The notes: generated by a model not told the origin, from the sequence alone. Counted from the stretch's first letter, positions 42,785 through 51,702 are shown. The stretch is DNA of 64,000 bases from Vibrio sinaloensis (GCF_023195835.1 NZ_CP096200.1:372001-436000), one strand, 5' to 3'. A program made the numbers and translations.

Positions 42785-44119
42785 ATGACAAATTCCTCCT
42801 CGCCTTCCTCTTTGAGGCAGCAACTGTTTACGATGACTTGGCCGATGCTGTTTGGCGTGTTGTCTTTGATGAGCTTTCAATTGGTAGACAGTGCGTTCAT
42901 TGGTCAACTTGGGGTATTACCGCTTGCCGCTCAGGGCTTTACCTTACCGATTCAGATGATCATCATCGGCATTCAGGTTGGCTTAGGTATCGCCACCACT
43001 GCGGTGATTGCGCGAGCGATTGGCGCGGGCAAAGAGCAGTATGCCAAACAACTTGGGGGATTAGTGGTCGTAATGGGCAGTTTTGGTGTTGCCTTGATTG
43101 GGTTGATTCTCTACCTATTGCGCGAGCCGATCTTATTGATGCTTAGTGCGCCGCAAACGGTCTTACCCATCATCGATAGCTACTGGATTTACTGGTTAAT
43201 TAGCGCCTGGACTGGCGCAGTACTCTATTTTTTCTACAGTCTGTGCCGAGCCAACGGCAACACCATGTTGCCTGGTACCATGATGATGGTCACCAGTGCG
43301 CTCAACCTAGTGCTTGATCCCCTGTTTATCTTTACGTTCGATTTGGGCATTAACGGTGCCGCCATGGCGACCATTCTCGCCTTTGGTATTGGCATTTTGG
43401 TTGTCGCGCCTAAGGTTGCCCGCAAACAGTGGATGAGCTTTGATTGGCACGCTCTCAATATCGCTGACAGTGTCCGCTCGATTGGTCATATTATGGGCCC
43501 GGCGATGGTCAGTCAGCTACTGCCCCCGCTCTCATCGATGTTAGCCACCAAGTTACTCGCCAGCTATGGAACCGCTGCTGTTGCCGCGTGGGCGTTGGGC
43601 TCTCGTTACGAATTTTTCGCCATCGTGGCCGTATTGGCCTTAACCATGTCGATGCCACCGATGATAGGCAAACGCCTCGGCGAGAACAATTTGGCCGATA
43701 TTCGCAAACTGGTCGCCATCGCAGTCCAATTTGTTCTGGGCTTCCAACTTCTCATCGCGCTGATCACCCTTTTGAGCTCAGGACTCCTGGCCGATTTGAT
43801 GACCAGCGAAACACAAGTCGGGACGATTCTGAACTATCACTTGATGGTGGTGCCTTTTAGCTTAGGACCACTTGGTATATGTATGTTGATGGTCTCCATC
43901 GCCAACGCACTCGGAAAATCATACACCGCATTAACGATTTCTGCGCTGAGGCTGTTTGCTTTCTTCTTGCCATGTTTATGGTTGGGCTCTCAGCTTGGCG
44001 GTATCCAGGGGCTATTTTGGGGCGCTTTCATCGGCAACCTGTTGGCCGGATTTGTGGCTTGGTGGATGTATCAAAAGGCGCTTAAGCAAATAGAGCAAAA
44101 ACAAGGTGCTTACGCCTAA
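42785..44119 (+). CDS. MATE-family multidrug efflux protein
   Basis: Twelve-helix exporter of 444 residues with two similar MatE halves (RQQLFTMTWPMLFGVLSLMSFQLVD and IGHIMGPAMVSQLLPP begin them). LVDSAFIGQLG is the usual first-helix pattern. Such pumps remove cationic drugs or metabolites in exchange for sodium ions or protons. GGTGG lies 7 nt before the ATG at 42785 and only 1 nt before the one at 42779, so the later start is favoured. Transcribed alone. Confidence 0.92.
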   Translation: MTNSSSPSSLRQQLFTMTWPMLFGVLSLMSFQLVDSAFIGQLGVLPLAAQGFTLPIQMIIIGIQVGLGIATTAVIARAIGAGKEQYAKQLGGLVVVMGSFGVALIGLILYLLREPILLMLSAPQTVLPIIDSYWIYWLISAWTGAVLYFFYSLCRANGNTMLPGTMMMVTSALNLVLDPLFIFTFDLGINGAAMATILAFGIGILVVAPKVARKQWMSFDWHALNIADSVRSIGHIMGPAMVSQLLPPLSSMLATKLLASYGTAAVAAWALGSRYEFFAIVAVLALTMSMPPMIGKRLGENNLADIRKLVAIAVQFVLGFQLLIALITLLSSGLLADLMTSETQVGTILNYHLMVVPFSLGPLGICMLMVSIANALGKSYTALTISALRLFAFFLPCLWLGSQLGGIQGLFWGAFIGNLLAGFVAWWMYQKALKQIEQKQGAYA

Positions 44120-44180
44120 TCGTGGATTGCAATCTATGCCGTATGCGGTTAGGCTAAAATTTCACCACTTAGGAATCACT

Positions 44181-44237
44181 ATGAACACTTACGTTACCTA
44201 CCTTTGGCTGCTCCTCTCATATACCTGTAGCCGGTAG
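44181..44237 (+). CDS. 18-residue leader peptide before the EamA gene
   Basis: Short frame encoding MNTYVTYLWLLLSYTCSR with an excellent ribosome site (AGGAA, 6-nt spacer). Its stop is 13 nt before the first arm of a hairpin set and 78 nt before the exporter start. The peptide holds Thr/Tyr codons (positions 3, 4, 6, 7) and a Leu-Trp-Leu-Leu-Leu run (8-12). A role as attenuation leader is inferred from the arrangement. Confidence 0.6.
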   Translation: MNTYVTYLWLLLSYTCSR

Positions 44238-44293
44238 GTAATCCTGTGCCTGGCTACGAGATGCGTAGCCAGACCACTCTTCTCGTAGCTTTT
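44226..44293 (+). promoter_or_regulatory. Attenuator-like set of mutually exclusive hairpins
   Basis: GTAGCC (44227-44232, in the last leader codons) can pair with GGCTAC (44252-44257). CTGGCTACG (44250-44258) can pair with CGTAGCCAG (44264-44272). GCTACGAGA (44253-44261) can instead pair with TCTCGTAGC (44281-44289), which is followed by TTTT and would be a terminator. TCTCGTA can also pair with TACGAGA at 44305-44311, placing the exporter ribosome site in a loop. Confidence 0.6.
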
Positions 44294-44314
44294 AATTGTA
44301 AGGATACGAGATCT

Positions 44315-45238
44315 ATGACCGAACACGCTCAGCCGGTTAATTCCACTACCTCCACAGTCTCGCAAGTCGGCGTACTTCTTGCTTTGGCAGGCTGCTTATT
44401 ATTCTCCATCAAACCTGTTTTGATTAAGCTCGCCTATCAATACGGTGGCGACGCCACATCAATCATGTCGCTGCGTGCGTTTAGTTCCCTGCCACTCTAT
44501 TTATTGACCCTAATCTATTTGTGTCGCAGCAGAGTACATCGCCACAAGGTTCAACAGCACGGCTTTAAGGCGGCGCTTATTGGTGTCATGGGCTACTACT
44601 TTGCGAGCTACCTTGATATCGCCTCACTGCAATACATTTCAGCTCAACTGGAACGTCTACTTATCTTCTTGTTCCCCTCCTTTGTCGTGTTGATTTCATG
44701 GGCATTTCACGGCGAAAGACCAACGGTTAACGTGCTGCTCTCTGCATTGGTCGGCTATCTTGGGATCAGCTTTATTGTCGCCCACGATGTCAGCAACTTA
44801 GGTGACAGCGTCATCCTTGGCAGTTTACTGGCCATCACGTCTGCCTTTGTTTTTGCGTTTTACTTGGTGTGGAGTAAACCGTTGATTACTCAGATGGGCA
44901 GCTCGCTATTTACCAGCATCGGCATGGGCAGCGCAGGGCTCGCAATCTTAGTTCACCTATTACTAAGCGGCGTGTCCATTGATTCTTGGAGTAGTGAGTT
45001 AATCACTCTAGGTATCGCACTTGGCATTTTTTGCACTGTCCTGCCCTCGTATTTGGTCGCCGCAGCCATGGCTCGATTAACCCCGACGACCCTCAGTTTG
45101 ACCAATAACATCGGGCCCGCCATCACAGCAGGATTCGCCGTCGTAGTATTGGATGAACTGTTTACAGGGTGGCATGCATTGGGTCTTGGTTTAGTGGTGG
45201 TGTCAGTCTATACATTGAACCGAAAATCAACGCGATAG
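44315..45238 (+). CDS. EamA-family (DMT) exporter
   Basis: Ten-helix drug/metabolite transporter of 307 residues with two EamA repeats (first about 25-155, second about 170-300). Conserved hints are SLRAFSSLPLY, SAQLERLLIFLFPSFV and NNIGPAITAGFAVVVLDE. Many such proteins export amino acids or related metabolites. AAGGA before the ATG at 44315 decides the start, and the preceding leader peptide plus hairpins suggest control by attenuation. The following gene encodes another EamA exporter. Confidence 0.9.
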   Translation: MTEHAQPVNSTTSTVSQVGVLLALAGCLLFSIKPVLIKLAYQYGGDATSIMSLRAFSSLPLYLLTLIYLCRSRVHRHKVQQHGFKAALIGVMGYYFASYLDIASLQYISAQLERLLIFLFPSFVVLISWAFHGERPTVNVLLSALVGYLGISFIVAHDVSNLGDSVILGSLLAITSAFVFAFYLVWSKPLITQMGSSLFTSIGMGSAGLAILVHLLLSGVSIDSWSSELITLGIALGIFCTVLPSYLVAAAMARLTPTTLSLTNNIGPAITAGFAVVVLDELFTGWHALGLGLVVVSVYTLNRKSTR

Positions 45239-45309
45239 ACAGATCTGTGATGATCTTCAGCGAATAAGCACGTATGATTCAGGGCACTTATTTTTTACTC
45301 GTTGCTATC

Positions 45310-46191
45310 ATGTCTGCGCATCATCACCATCCTGTTCAAGGGGCTAGCTGGATGCTTACCGCTGGCCTCGCCTTTGCTGTGGTTAACAGCCTAGCTCAAA
45401 TCGCCAGTATTCGTTTTGGCCTCTCTTCTACCACAGTCGCACTTGTCCAGTACGCGATTGCGCTGGTCGTCATTTTGCCCTACCTAACGACCCTGGGTAT
45501 TAGACGCTCTTTAAGAACCGAGCATCTCGCGATGCATATCTTTCGCGTGTTTCTCTCGGTCATTGGTATTCAGCTTTGGCTTTGGGCTCTGGCTTATCCG
45601 GTCCCTATTTGGCAAGGCATTGCACTGCTGATGACCTCGCCGCTATTCGCCACCATAGGATCTGGTCTATTTTTAAAAGAGAAAGTGGGCGTCGTGCGTT
45701 GGGGAGCCACCTTGATGGGATTTGTCGGTGCCATGATCATCTTAGAGCCCTGGGCTGAGAACTTTAGCTGGGCAGCGCTATTGCCGGTCGGTGCGGCTTT
45801 CTTTTGGGCCTGTTACTCACTGATGGTGAAAAAGCTGTCGGCTCATGACTCCCCTTCAACCATGGTGGTTTATCTGCTGGTGCTGATCACACCGTTCAAT
45901 CTGTTGCTGGCGCTACCGGATTGGCAAACTCCATCCGGACTCGACTTATGGCTGGTACTGGTCGCAGCAGGCGCGATGACCGCCTTAGCGCAGTGGGCAA
46001 TTGTTAAAGCGTATTCCGTCGCCGATGCGTCATTTGTCCAGCCTTTTGACCACGCGAAGCTGCCGCTCAATGTCCTGGCAGGCTGGCTGGTATTTAGCTG
46101 GGTACCGCCAGGGCGGTTGTGGCTGGGCGCGGCTATCATTATTGCTTCTGTGGCATTCATTACTCATTGGGAAACAAAAAAGTCGTCTTAG
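45310..46191 (+). CDS. EamA-family (DMT) exporter, second copy
   Basis: Ten-helix transporter of 293 residues with two EamA halves. It differs clearly from the neighbouring EamA protein, so this is not a recent duplication. VADASFVQPFDHAKLPLNVLAGW near the end is typical of the RhaT/EamA group (core SFVQPFD..KLP). Substrate unknown. Neither the ATG at 45310 nor the one at 45274 has a good ribosome site; 45310 is preferred because it gives a short polar N-terminus before helix 1. Confidence 0.85.
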   Translation: MSAHHHHPVQGASWMLTAGLAFAVVNSLAQIASIRFGLSSTTVALVQYAIALVVILPYLTTLGIRRSLRTEHLAMHIFRVFLSVIGIQLWLWALAYPVPIWQGIALLMTSPLFATIGSGLFLKEKVGVVRWGATLMGFVGAMIILEPWAENFSWAALLPVGAAFFWACYSLMVKKLSAHDSPSTMVVYLLVLITPFNLLLALPDWQTPSGLDLWLVLVAAGAMTALAQWAIVKAYSVADASFVQPFDHAKLPLNVLAGWLVFSWVPPGRLWLGAAIIIASVAFITHWETKKSS

Positions 46192-46251
46192 TGAAAGATA
46201 TTGCGCGTTACTTCGTTCTAATGAGTCATAGTATTTAATGGAGATAACTCT

Positions 46252-46851
46252 ATGGCAGATCCAATCAAGATAACCCTTTATCGATGGGCAGGCAGTTGGG
46301 GCCCGTTTAAAGTTAAGATTCCTTGTGGTGAATGTACCTTGACCAAAGACATTCTAAAGGATGTGTTTGATAACGAGTTGTCCGACATCGACGTTGAGCT
46401 TGAAGTCAAAGATTGGTTATCACATTGGTGGGAGCCACTGAAAGCAGGCGCTTGGCATGCGCCGATTGTGATGGTCGAAGGCAAAGTCATTAGCCAAGGT
46501 GAAGCCCTTAACCGTGGCGTGCTGGTGCAATCTGTGATTGCCGAGTGGACCAAACGCGACAGCTTAAAAGGCAATATTGTCTATGGCAAAGCGACCTGCC
46601 CCTATTGTGTCAAAGCTAAGAAAATGCTCGATGAAGCGGGCATCGACTACCGATACCATGACGTGGTCAAAGACAGCGCAGCGCTGTATCGGATGATCCC
46701 GGAAGTGAAAGCGATTATTGGCGAGAAAACGCCAGTGACGGTGCCACAAATCTGGCTTGATGGACACTATATCGGTGGGTCAGATAACCTTGCAGCCTGG
46801 CTAGAAGAGAAGGGACTGCACAAAGTACCTGATAACGTTATCGCGTTATAA
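46252..46851 (+). CDS. Two-module thioredoxin-fold protein with glutaredoxin end
   Basis: Cytoplasmic protein of 199 residues. The C-terminal part (about 104-190) is a glutaredoxin with active site CPYC (KATCPYCVKAKKML), TVPQIWLDG and GGSDNL. The N-terminal part (about 5-95) also looks thioredoxin-like, with PCGECTLTKDIL giving a CxxC and APIVMVEGKVISQG resembling the cis-Pro strand. It could pass electrons between the two sites. GGAG before the ATG. A strong hairpin follows. Confidence 0.85.
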   Translation: MADPIKITLYRWAGSWGPFKVKIPCGECTLTKDILKDVFDNELSDIDVELEVKDWLSHWWEPLKAGAWHAPIVMVEGKVISQGEALNRGVLVQSVIAEWTKRDSLKGNIVYGKATCPYCVKAKKMLDEAGIDYRYHDVVKDSAALYRMIPEVKAIIGEKTPVTVPQIWLDGHYIGGSDNLAAWLEEKGLHKVPDNVIAL

Positions 46852-46864
46852 CCATGAAAACCAC

Positions 46865-46890
46865 AAAGCCCCGCGATGTCGCGGGGCTTT
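46865..46890. terminator. Stem-loop after the glutaredoxin-fusion gene
   Basis: AAAGCCCCGCGA (46865-46876) pairs with TCGCGGGGCTTT (46879-46890); 12 bp, very GC-rich, 14 nt after the stop. Confidence 0.8.
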
Positions 46891-46953
46891 GAATCATGCC
46901 AGTCAGAATTTAGTGACATTCAAGCTGGCCAAAATCCGTTTCACAAACAGCGA

Positions 46954-47088
46954 TTAGTGGCCGATCTTTTTCATCATACGCTTGATAAAAGAAGTCTTTT
47001 TCGCCTTAGGCTTACCATAAAGCGCATCATGCATCGCTTGTTTAGCGATCATTTGACCAAGGTATGCATTGCCTAGTTCGTTATTCAT
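46954..47088 (-). CDS. Small basic protein of 44 residues
   Basis: Short frame with a strong ribosome site (GAGGAG, spacer 6). The protein begins MNNELGNAYLGQMIAKQAMH and ends in a basic Lys/Arg/Met-rich helix (KAKKTSFIKRMMKKIGH). It is not hydrophobic enough for a membrane protein; an amphipathic or nucleic-acid-binding peptide is possible. No family recognised. The ribosome site, codon use and isolated position argue that it is real. Confidence 0.6.
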   Translation of the reverse strand: MNNELGNAYLGQMIAKQAMHDALYGKPKAKKTSFIKRMMKKIGH

Positions 47089-47168
47089 GAGTCTCTCCTC
47101 GATAATTAGGAGTGTGATTTTAATCACAAATAAAACAAAAGCAAGAGATTGATCACACTAATGCATTT

Positions 47169-47519
47169 TTAGCTACGCTTAGGTTGCTGATAAGTCTTAC
47201 CCGCGGCTTGATAGGTTTCTTTGCGTTTAACGTCAAACATCACTTCAAAGAACCAAGCGACAAAACGAATGACGTCATCCCCTTCATCCATTACGTGTTC
47301 CACGTACTCTTGCTCTTCACCCTGCTCATTTTCTTGCAAGGTCACATGGTAAATACGCTTGGTACCGTCTACTTCTGCCAATGCAAACTGACCGGTTAAT
47401 GACTCAGCCGCCTCGGCGACTTCCTGGTCTTGACACTCTTTTAGCAGTGCTAGCGCCTGAGGCAAGTTCTCTTGCTCACATAAAGACATAACCAGTGCTG
47501 AAAATTGGTTGTATTCCAT
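47169..47519 (-). CDS. Hypothetical acidic protein
   Basis: Soluble acidic protein of 116 residues. The first 50 residues are helical (FSALVMSLCEQENLPQALALL), the rest a beta-type segment (RIYHVTLQENEQGEEQEYVEHV) and a short basic tail (GKTYQQPKRS). No family recognised. GAGAG 7 nt before the ATG at 47519 decides the start; an in-frame TTG upstream touches the end of the MFS gene. Close spacing (38 nt) suggests it follows the MFS gene on one transcript. Confidence 0.7.
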   Translation of the reverse strand: MEYNQFSALVMSLCEQENLPQALALLKECQDQEVAEAAESLTGQFALAEVDGTKRIYHVTLQENEQGEEQEYVEHVMDEGDDVIRFVAWFFEVMFDVKRKETYQAAGKTYQQPKRS

Positions 47520-47557
47520 CTGAATTCTCTCATCTGAATAATTGCGCGCATTGTACG

Positions 47558-48736
47558 TCAAGCGAACTCTTGTTGCACACTGTGTTTCAATCTCGAGCTG
47601 AGGAGCACCAAACTCATGAGCAACGCACAGACCAAATAGAAGAGCCCCATCGCTGTCGGACTATCAACCCAATTTTCGACAAGATAGCCGCCAAATAATC
47701 CAGCGAGGCACATTTGAATCGAGCCAGAGAGCGCTGAAACTGCGCCCGCTTTGCGCTTGTGCGGCTCTAACAACATGCTAATTGAAATCGGAAACGACAG
47801 CCCTTGAGCCACCGCAAGCAAGGTAAAGGGTGCGACTAGGTTGACCAAGGTCATCGGCGCCAATAGCAGCCACATCCCTGCTGTCACGATAAGCATGATC
47901 GACAGCGCCAAAATTTGTCTCGCGGAAAAAGAGCGATTGAGCATATTCAGCGTCACACTGCCAATCATCAAGCCTGCTGATGGAATAATCATAATCGAGC
48001 CATAATGCCCAGCGGTTAAGCCCAGTTGATGTTGCAACAAGAACGGCATCACCGATAGCGATACCAAGCTCGCTAGATAGCTTATCCAATTGTAGCTAGC
48101 GCTCGACAGCACTTGGCGATTAGTGATGAGTTCACCATAGTTGGCCATTACTTGGGTCAAGCTAAAGCGAGATTTACCGTAAGTCATGGTTTCAGGCAGC
48201 ACGAAATAGCCCAAAGTGAAAATCGCGACCAAGTAGATCAGCACGAACACAAACACCGATTGCCAACCCAAGTAGAACGCCAGCCACCCGCCCAAAACCG
48301 GAGCCAGTATCGGCATGATCGATGCGGTAACAGAAATATACGAGAGCGCTCGAGTTAGCTGCGCGCCGTCATAACTATCACGAAGCACACTGCGGCCAAG
48401 CACTGAGGCACTGCCTGCACCTAGCCCCTGTAAGAGTCGCCCCAAGATAAGCAGTTGCAATGAGCTGGCAAACAGCAAGCAAATGGCGGTGCCCAACAAA
48501 TATATCCCTTGTCCGAGGATAAACACCGGACGACGACCAATCGCATCAGAAAGTGGCCCATAGAACAACTGCGATGCGCCAAAGCCAACCAAGAACAAGG
48601 TAACCAGTAGCTGCACGTCGGCTTGGCTGGCAGAGAGCGTTTGGCTAATCAGAGGCAGTGATGGCAGGTAGATGCTAACGCCCACTTGCCCTGTGGCAAT
48701 GATCATCATCGCCAATAACATCGGCGTTTTCTTCAT
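47558..48736 (-). CDS. Bcr/CflA/EmrD-type MFS multidrug transporter
   Basis: Twelve-helix proton-coupled drug exporter of 392 residues. Typical features are the first helix with IYLPSLPLI, the loop FYGPLSDAIGRRPV (MFS motif A variant of the Bcr/EmrD group) and motif C-like LAPVLGGWLAF in helix 5. AGAGGAG before the ATG. It is divergent from a LysR gene 114 bp away that likely controls it. Confidence 0.92.
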   Translation of the reverse strand: MKKTPMLLAMMIIATGQVGVSIYLPSLPLISQTLSASQADVQLLVTLFLVGFGASQLFYGPLSDAIGRRPVFILGQGIYLLGTAICLLFASSLQLLILGRLLQGLGAGSASVLGRSVLRDSYDGAQLTRALSYISVTASIMPILAPVLGGWLAFYLGWQSVFVFVLIYLVAIFTLGYFVLPETMTYGKSRFSLTQVMANYGELITNRQVLSSASYNWISYLASLVSLSVMPFLLQHQLGLTAGHYGSIMIIPSAGLMIGSVTLNMLNRSFSARQILALSIMLIVTAGMWLLLAPMTLVNLVAPFTLLAVAQGLSFPISISMLLEPHKRKAGAVSALSGSIQMCLAGLFGGYLVENWVDSPTAMGLFYLVCALLMSLVLLSSRLKHSVQQEFA

Positions 48737-48807
48737 CGCGGCTCTCCTCTGATTAATCGATTAGCAACCAGTTTAGATTGACCACTACCAAATGATAATA
48801 TAGCGTT

Positions 48808-48828
48808 TTGGAAAGTAATTAATTCCAA
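48808..48828. promoter_or_regulatory. LysR-type operator candidate before divergent MFS/LysR pair
   Basis: TTGGAA (48808-48813) and TTCCAA (48823-48828), 9-bp spacer, in the 114-bp region between both starts, 23 bp before the LysR ATG. Fits a LysR autoregulation site, though the arms are short. Confidence 0.4.
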
Positions 48829-48850
48829 GCAAGAATCAATTGGAGGGCGT

Positions 48851-49735
48851 ATGGATTGGATACAGAGCGTGCAAAGTTATATTCGTGTCGTCGATGAAGG
48901 AAGCTTCAATGGCGCCGCGCGCAAACTCAATACCACCAGCTCTGCGATTAGCAAGCGCATACATTGGCTCGAAGAGCGAATTGGTGTACAGCTGCTAAAG
49001 CGCACTACCCGCTCCGTCACACAAACCGAAGCGGGGGCGCTGTTTTATCAGCGAGCCAAGGTGCAACTCGATGGCTGGCAGTCCATCGTCGATGAGACAC
49101 GCTCGGTCTCTCAAACCCCGGCGGGATTGTTAAAAATTGGCGCTACCCTAGCGGTTGGCTCCAAGTTTTTGGTCCAGTATCTCAATGACTTTCTGCAAAT
49201 GTACCCAGAGATTCGTATTCAACTGATCACCACCACGCCGGGCCAATTGCCTACGTTGAGTCTCGACCTATTTATCAGTCGAGAAATAGAGCAGCTCAAC
49301 TCGCTAAGCTTTAAGGCAACGCCACTATTTGAGCACCGCTCTGGTTTCTACGCCTCGCCTGGCTATATCGAAAAGTATGGAGAGCCGACTGAAGCCAAAC
49401 AGCTCACCGAGCACAACATGTTGGTCTGGGGGGAGAGAACCCAACGTGAAATAACGCTCACCAACGGCCAAAAACTCAATTTGAGTGGTAACTTCGCCAC
49501 TACCAACCCAGAAGCGCTGTTTTATGCAGCAAAAAGCGGTATGGGAGTATTGTTGAGTAACGATGTGATGATCAAAGAAGACTTAAAATCCGGTGCGCTC
49601 AAACCGATACTTAATGGTATCACTGCTGATGAAGCGACTGTTTTCGCCTACTACCCTAAGCTCGATTATCAACACACGCGTACCCAACTCTTTCTCGACT
49701 ACCTCAAACAGCGCCTTAAGCAAGAACAAGGGTAA
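48851..49735 (+). CDS. LysR-family transcriptional regulator
   Basis: LysR-type regulator of 294 residues. The helix-turn-helix (residues about 4-62) reads GSFNGAARKLNTTSSAISKRIHWLEERIG, followed by LLKRTTRSVTQTEAG. The effector domain is of normal length. GGAGG 4 nt before the ATG. Its divergent partner is the EmrD-like exporter, the probable target. Confidence 0.92.
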   Translation: MDWIQSVQSYIRVVDEGSFNGAARKLNTTSSAISKRIHWLEERIGVQLLKRTTRSVTQTEAGALFYQRAKVQLDGWQSIVDETRSVSQTPAGLLKIGATLAVGSKFLVQYLNDFLQMYPEIRIQLITTTPGQLPTLSLDLFISREIEQLNSLSFKATPLFEHRSGFYASPGYIEKYGEPTEAKQLTEHNMLVWGERTQREITLTNGQKLNLSGNFATTNPEALFYAAKSGMGVLLSNDVMIKEDLKSGALKPILNGITADEATVFAYYPKLDYQHTRTQLFLDYLKQRLKQEQG

Positions 49736-49790
49736 CTCAGTCGACGTAACGTAATCGCCGTTTGCAATGTTATGCGACTGGTACCATATT

Positions 49791-49852
49791 TAATAGGTAA
49801 CCCAATCAATTGATAAGTGGCCAAGCCACAGTAATAAGTGAGTTACCTATTA
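49791..49852 (+). promoter_or_regulatory. Inverted repeat placing the GGDEF/EAL start in a stem
   Basis: TAATAGGTAAC (49791-49801) and GTTACCTATTA (49842-49852) are perfectly complementary, 11 bp. Between them GTGGC-CAA-GCCAC (49817-49829) forms an inner hairpin. The right arm ends on the first base of the ATG, so folding of the mRNA would hide the start. Confidence 0.45.
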
Positions 49853-51702
49853 TGGTTAGGACAATGTCGGTTAAGGCACCGTTAAGTGTGGAAACACTTA
49901 ATGGTATTCTTGGTTTAGATGGGCTAGAACTGCTCAATAAAGCGACCCAAGAGTTGCACCAATACTCTCAGTCGTTTTGTACCTGTATCATTGAGTTGGA
50001 TCAGTTCACTGCCAAATCCAACCTGCTTGCGTCAGCCTCAAATCAGAAGCTACAACGCAGCGTCTGTCTCTCGCCGATCAGCCGTACTAGTTACACCATC
50101 ATCACTCAGTCGAGTGACGATGTGATTGTGTGCGACAAAGAGGCACAGGCGGTCCACAGTGATGAGCCCTATATCGTCGAGAATGGTCTTGAGGCTTATA
50201 TCGGTGTGCCGCTGAAAACACACAATGGTGAGATTTTAGGCATCTTGCTTTCCACCTACATTGCGCCAATCGATAAGCAAGACGTCGAGGGATTAGTCTA
50301 CTTCCATAAGTTGGTCGCCAACATCGTCACTCATCACCTCAAGGCTAAGTGGCTCACGGCTCGCGCAGACTCATTGGTCGATCAGCTCAGTTATGAAGTC
50401 TCCCATGACAATTTAACCGGGCTGCTCAATCGTGGTTATTTATCCGACCAATTACAAAAACTGATAGCGTCACCCAACAGTCCGTTCACTTTAGCGTACG
50501 TCGATATCGACAACTTCAAATCGATCAACGATCTATACGGCAACTATATCGGTGACCAAATCATCATTTTTGTTGCCAACACCATTAAAGAGGCACTTAA
50601 AGATAAACAGCTGGCGTATCGAATCGCCGGTGACGAGTTCGCATTCATCACCTTGTCGGGCGACCCTTTCCAGGTATGTAACACCATCATTGAGAGGTTG
50701 GAGCGCGGCTATCAAGATCAAGCGCATAATATTCAGTTTAATATCAGTATTGGCCTTGCCACCAGTGGCGGGCAAATCCACTCCGCCGATCAAATTCTCA
50801 ATAACGCTAGCTTGGCTCTAAAAGATTGCAAACAGTCCAACCACACCAGCGTGCAATGTTATGATACTCATCTTAGTGCTCAATATTATCGCCGCGCATT
50901 AGTGATTGATGCATTGCGCAGTGAGCTAAGCACCGACAACATCAGTAACAGTGAGATATATGTCGTCGCACAACCGATTGTATGTAGGGATAACCCCATT
51001 TGGGATCACTTTGAAATCTTAGCTCGCTGGCAAAGTAAGGCCCTTGGCAGTGTGTCCCCGGTTGAGTTTATCGATGCAGCGGAACAGTCGGGTTTGATCG
51101 TTAAACTCGGTGAGCGTATTGTCGAGTTGGCATGCAAGGCAAAATACGAGTTAGAGCAAGGCTTAGGACATAAAGTATCTCTTAGCATTAACTGCTCGGC
51201 TCATGAGTTTAACAACTCAGCGCGTTACTTAGATCACTTGTTGCACAGCCTTCTTCAATATAACTTTTCGCCGCAAGATTTCACCATCGAGCTTACTGAA
51301 ACCGTGCTGCTGACACGGACCAGTGAAGTACAGCAGATCCTGTCCAAGCTGCGTATTTTAGGCTTTAAGGTAGCACTGGATGACTTTGGAACCGGATACT
51401 CGAGCCTCAACTACATCCACAGCTACCCGATCGACTGCTTCAAAATCGATGCCAGTTTCATTCAGAATATGCTGAAAAACGAGACAGCAGAGCGCTTGGT
51501 TTGGTTGATGGTTCAGCTTGCCGAGCAACTCAACGTCTGCTTGATTGCAGAGGGGGTTGAAGATGAAGTCACGCTCGACAAGCTGTATCAGATGGGATGC
51601 AAAAAAATTCAGGGCTACTACTTTTCAAAACCAGAGCCGCCAAAACGAATTGTCGCTAACTACTTGGCTTACATAGATAAACAGCGCGTTTCAAATGGTT
51701 AG
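49852..51702 (+). CDS. GAF-GGDEF-EAL cyclic-di-GMP turnover protein
   Basis: Cytoplasmic protein of 616 residues. A GAF-like sensor domain covers about 25-175. The GGDEF domain (about 185-340) begins DNLTGLLNRGYL and has AGDEF, a variant used by active cyclases. The EAL domain (about 350-605) has EIL in place of EAL, NCSAHEF, ELTETVL, DDFGTGYSSLNYI, FKIDASFI and AEGVED, so the phosphodiesterase residues are essentially kept. No membrane segment. Start is uncertain: ATG at 49852 (used) or 49864. An inverted repeat overlaps it. Confidence 0.92.
   Translation: MVRTMSVKAPLSVETLNGILGLDGLELLNKATQELHQYSQSFCTCIIELDQFTAKSNLLASASNQKLQRSVCLSPISRTSYTIITQSSDDVIVCDKEAQAVHSDEPYIVENGLEAYIGVPLKTHNGEILGILLSTYIAPIDKQDVEGLVYFHKLVANIVTHHLKAKWLTARADSLVDQLSYEVSHDNLTGLLNRGYLSDQLQKLIASPNSPFTLAYVDIDNFKSINDLYGNYIGDQIIIFVANTIKEALKDKQLAYRIAGDEFAFITLSGDPFQVCNTIIERLERGYQDQAHNIQFNISIGLATSGGQIHSADQILNNASLALKDCKQSNHTSVQCYDTHLSAQYYRRALVIDALRSELSTDNISNSEIYVVAQPIVCRDNPIWDHFEILARWQSKALGSVSPVEFIDAAEQSGLIVKLGERIVELACKAKYELEQGLGHKVSLSINCSAHEFNNSARYLDHLLHSLLQYNFSPQDFTIELTETVLLTRTSEVQQILSKLRILGFKVALDDFGTGYSSLNYIHSYPIDCFKIDASFIQNMLKNETAERLVWLMVQLAEQLNVCLIAEGVEDEVTLDKLYQMGCKKIQGYYFSKPEPPKRIVANYLAYIDKQRVSNG

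Noticed and set aside
44315..46191. The two adjacent EamA genes as a recent tandem duplication
   Set aside because: Their sequences differ throughout, with different N-termini and helix sequences; they share only the family fold.
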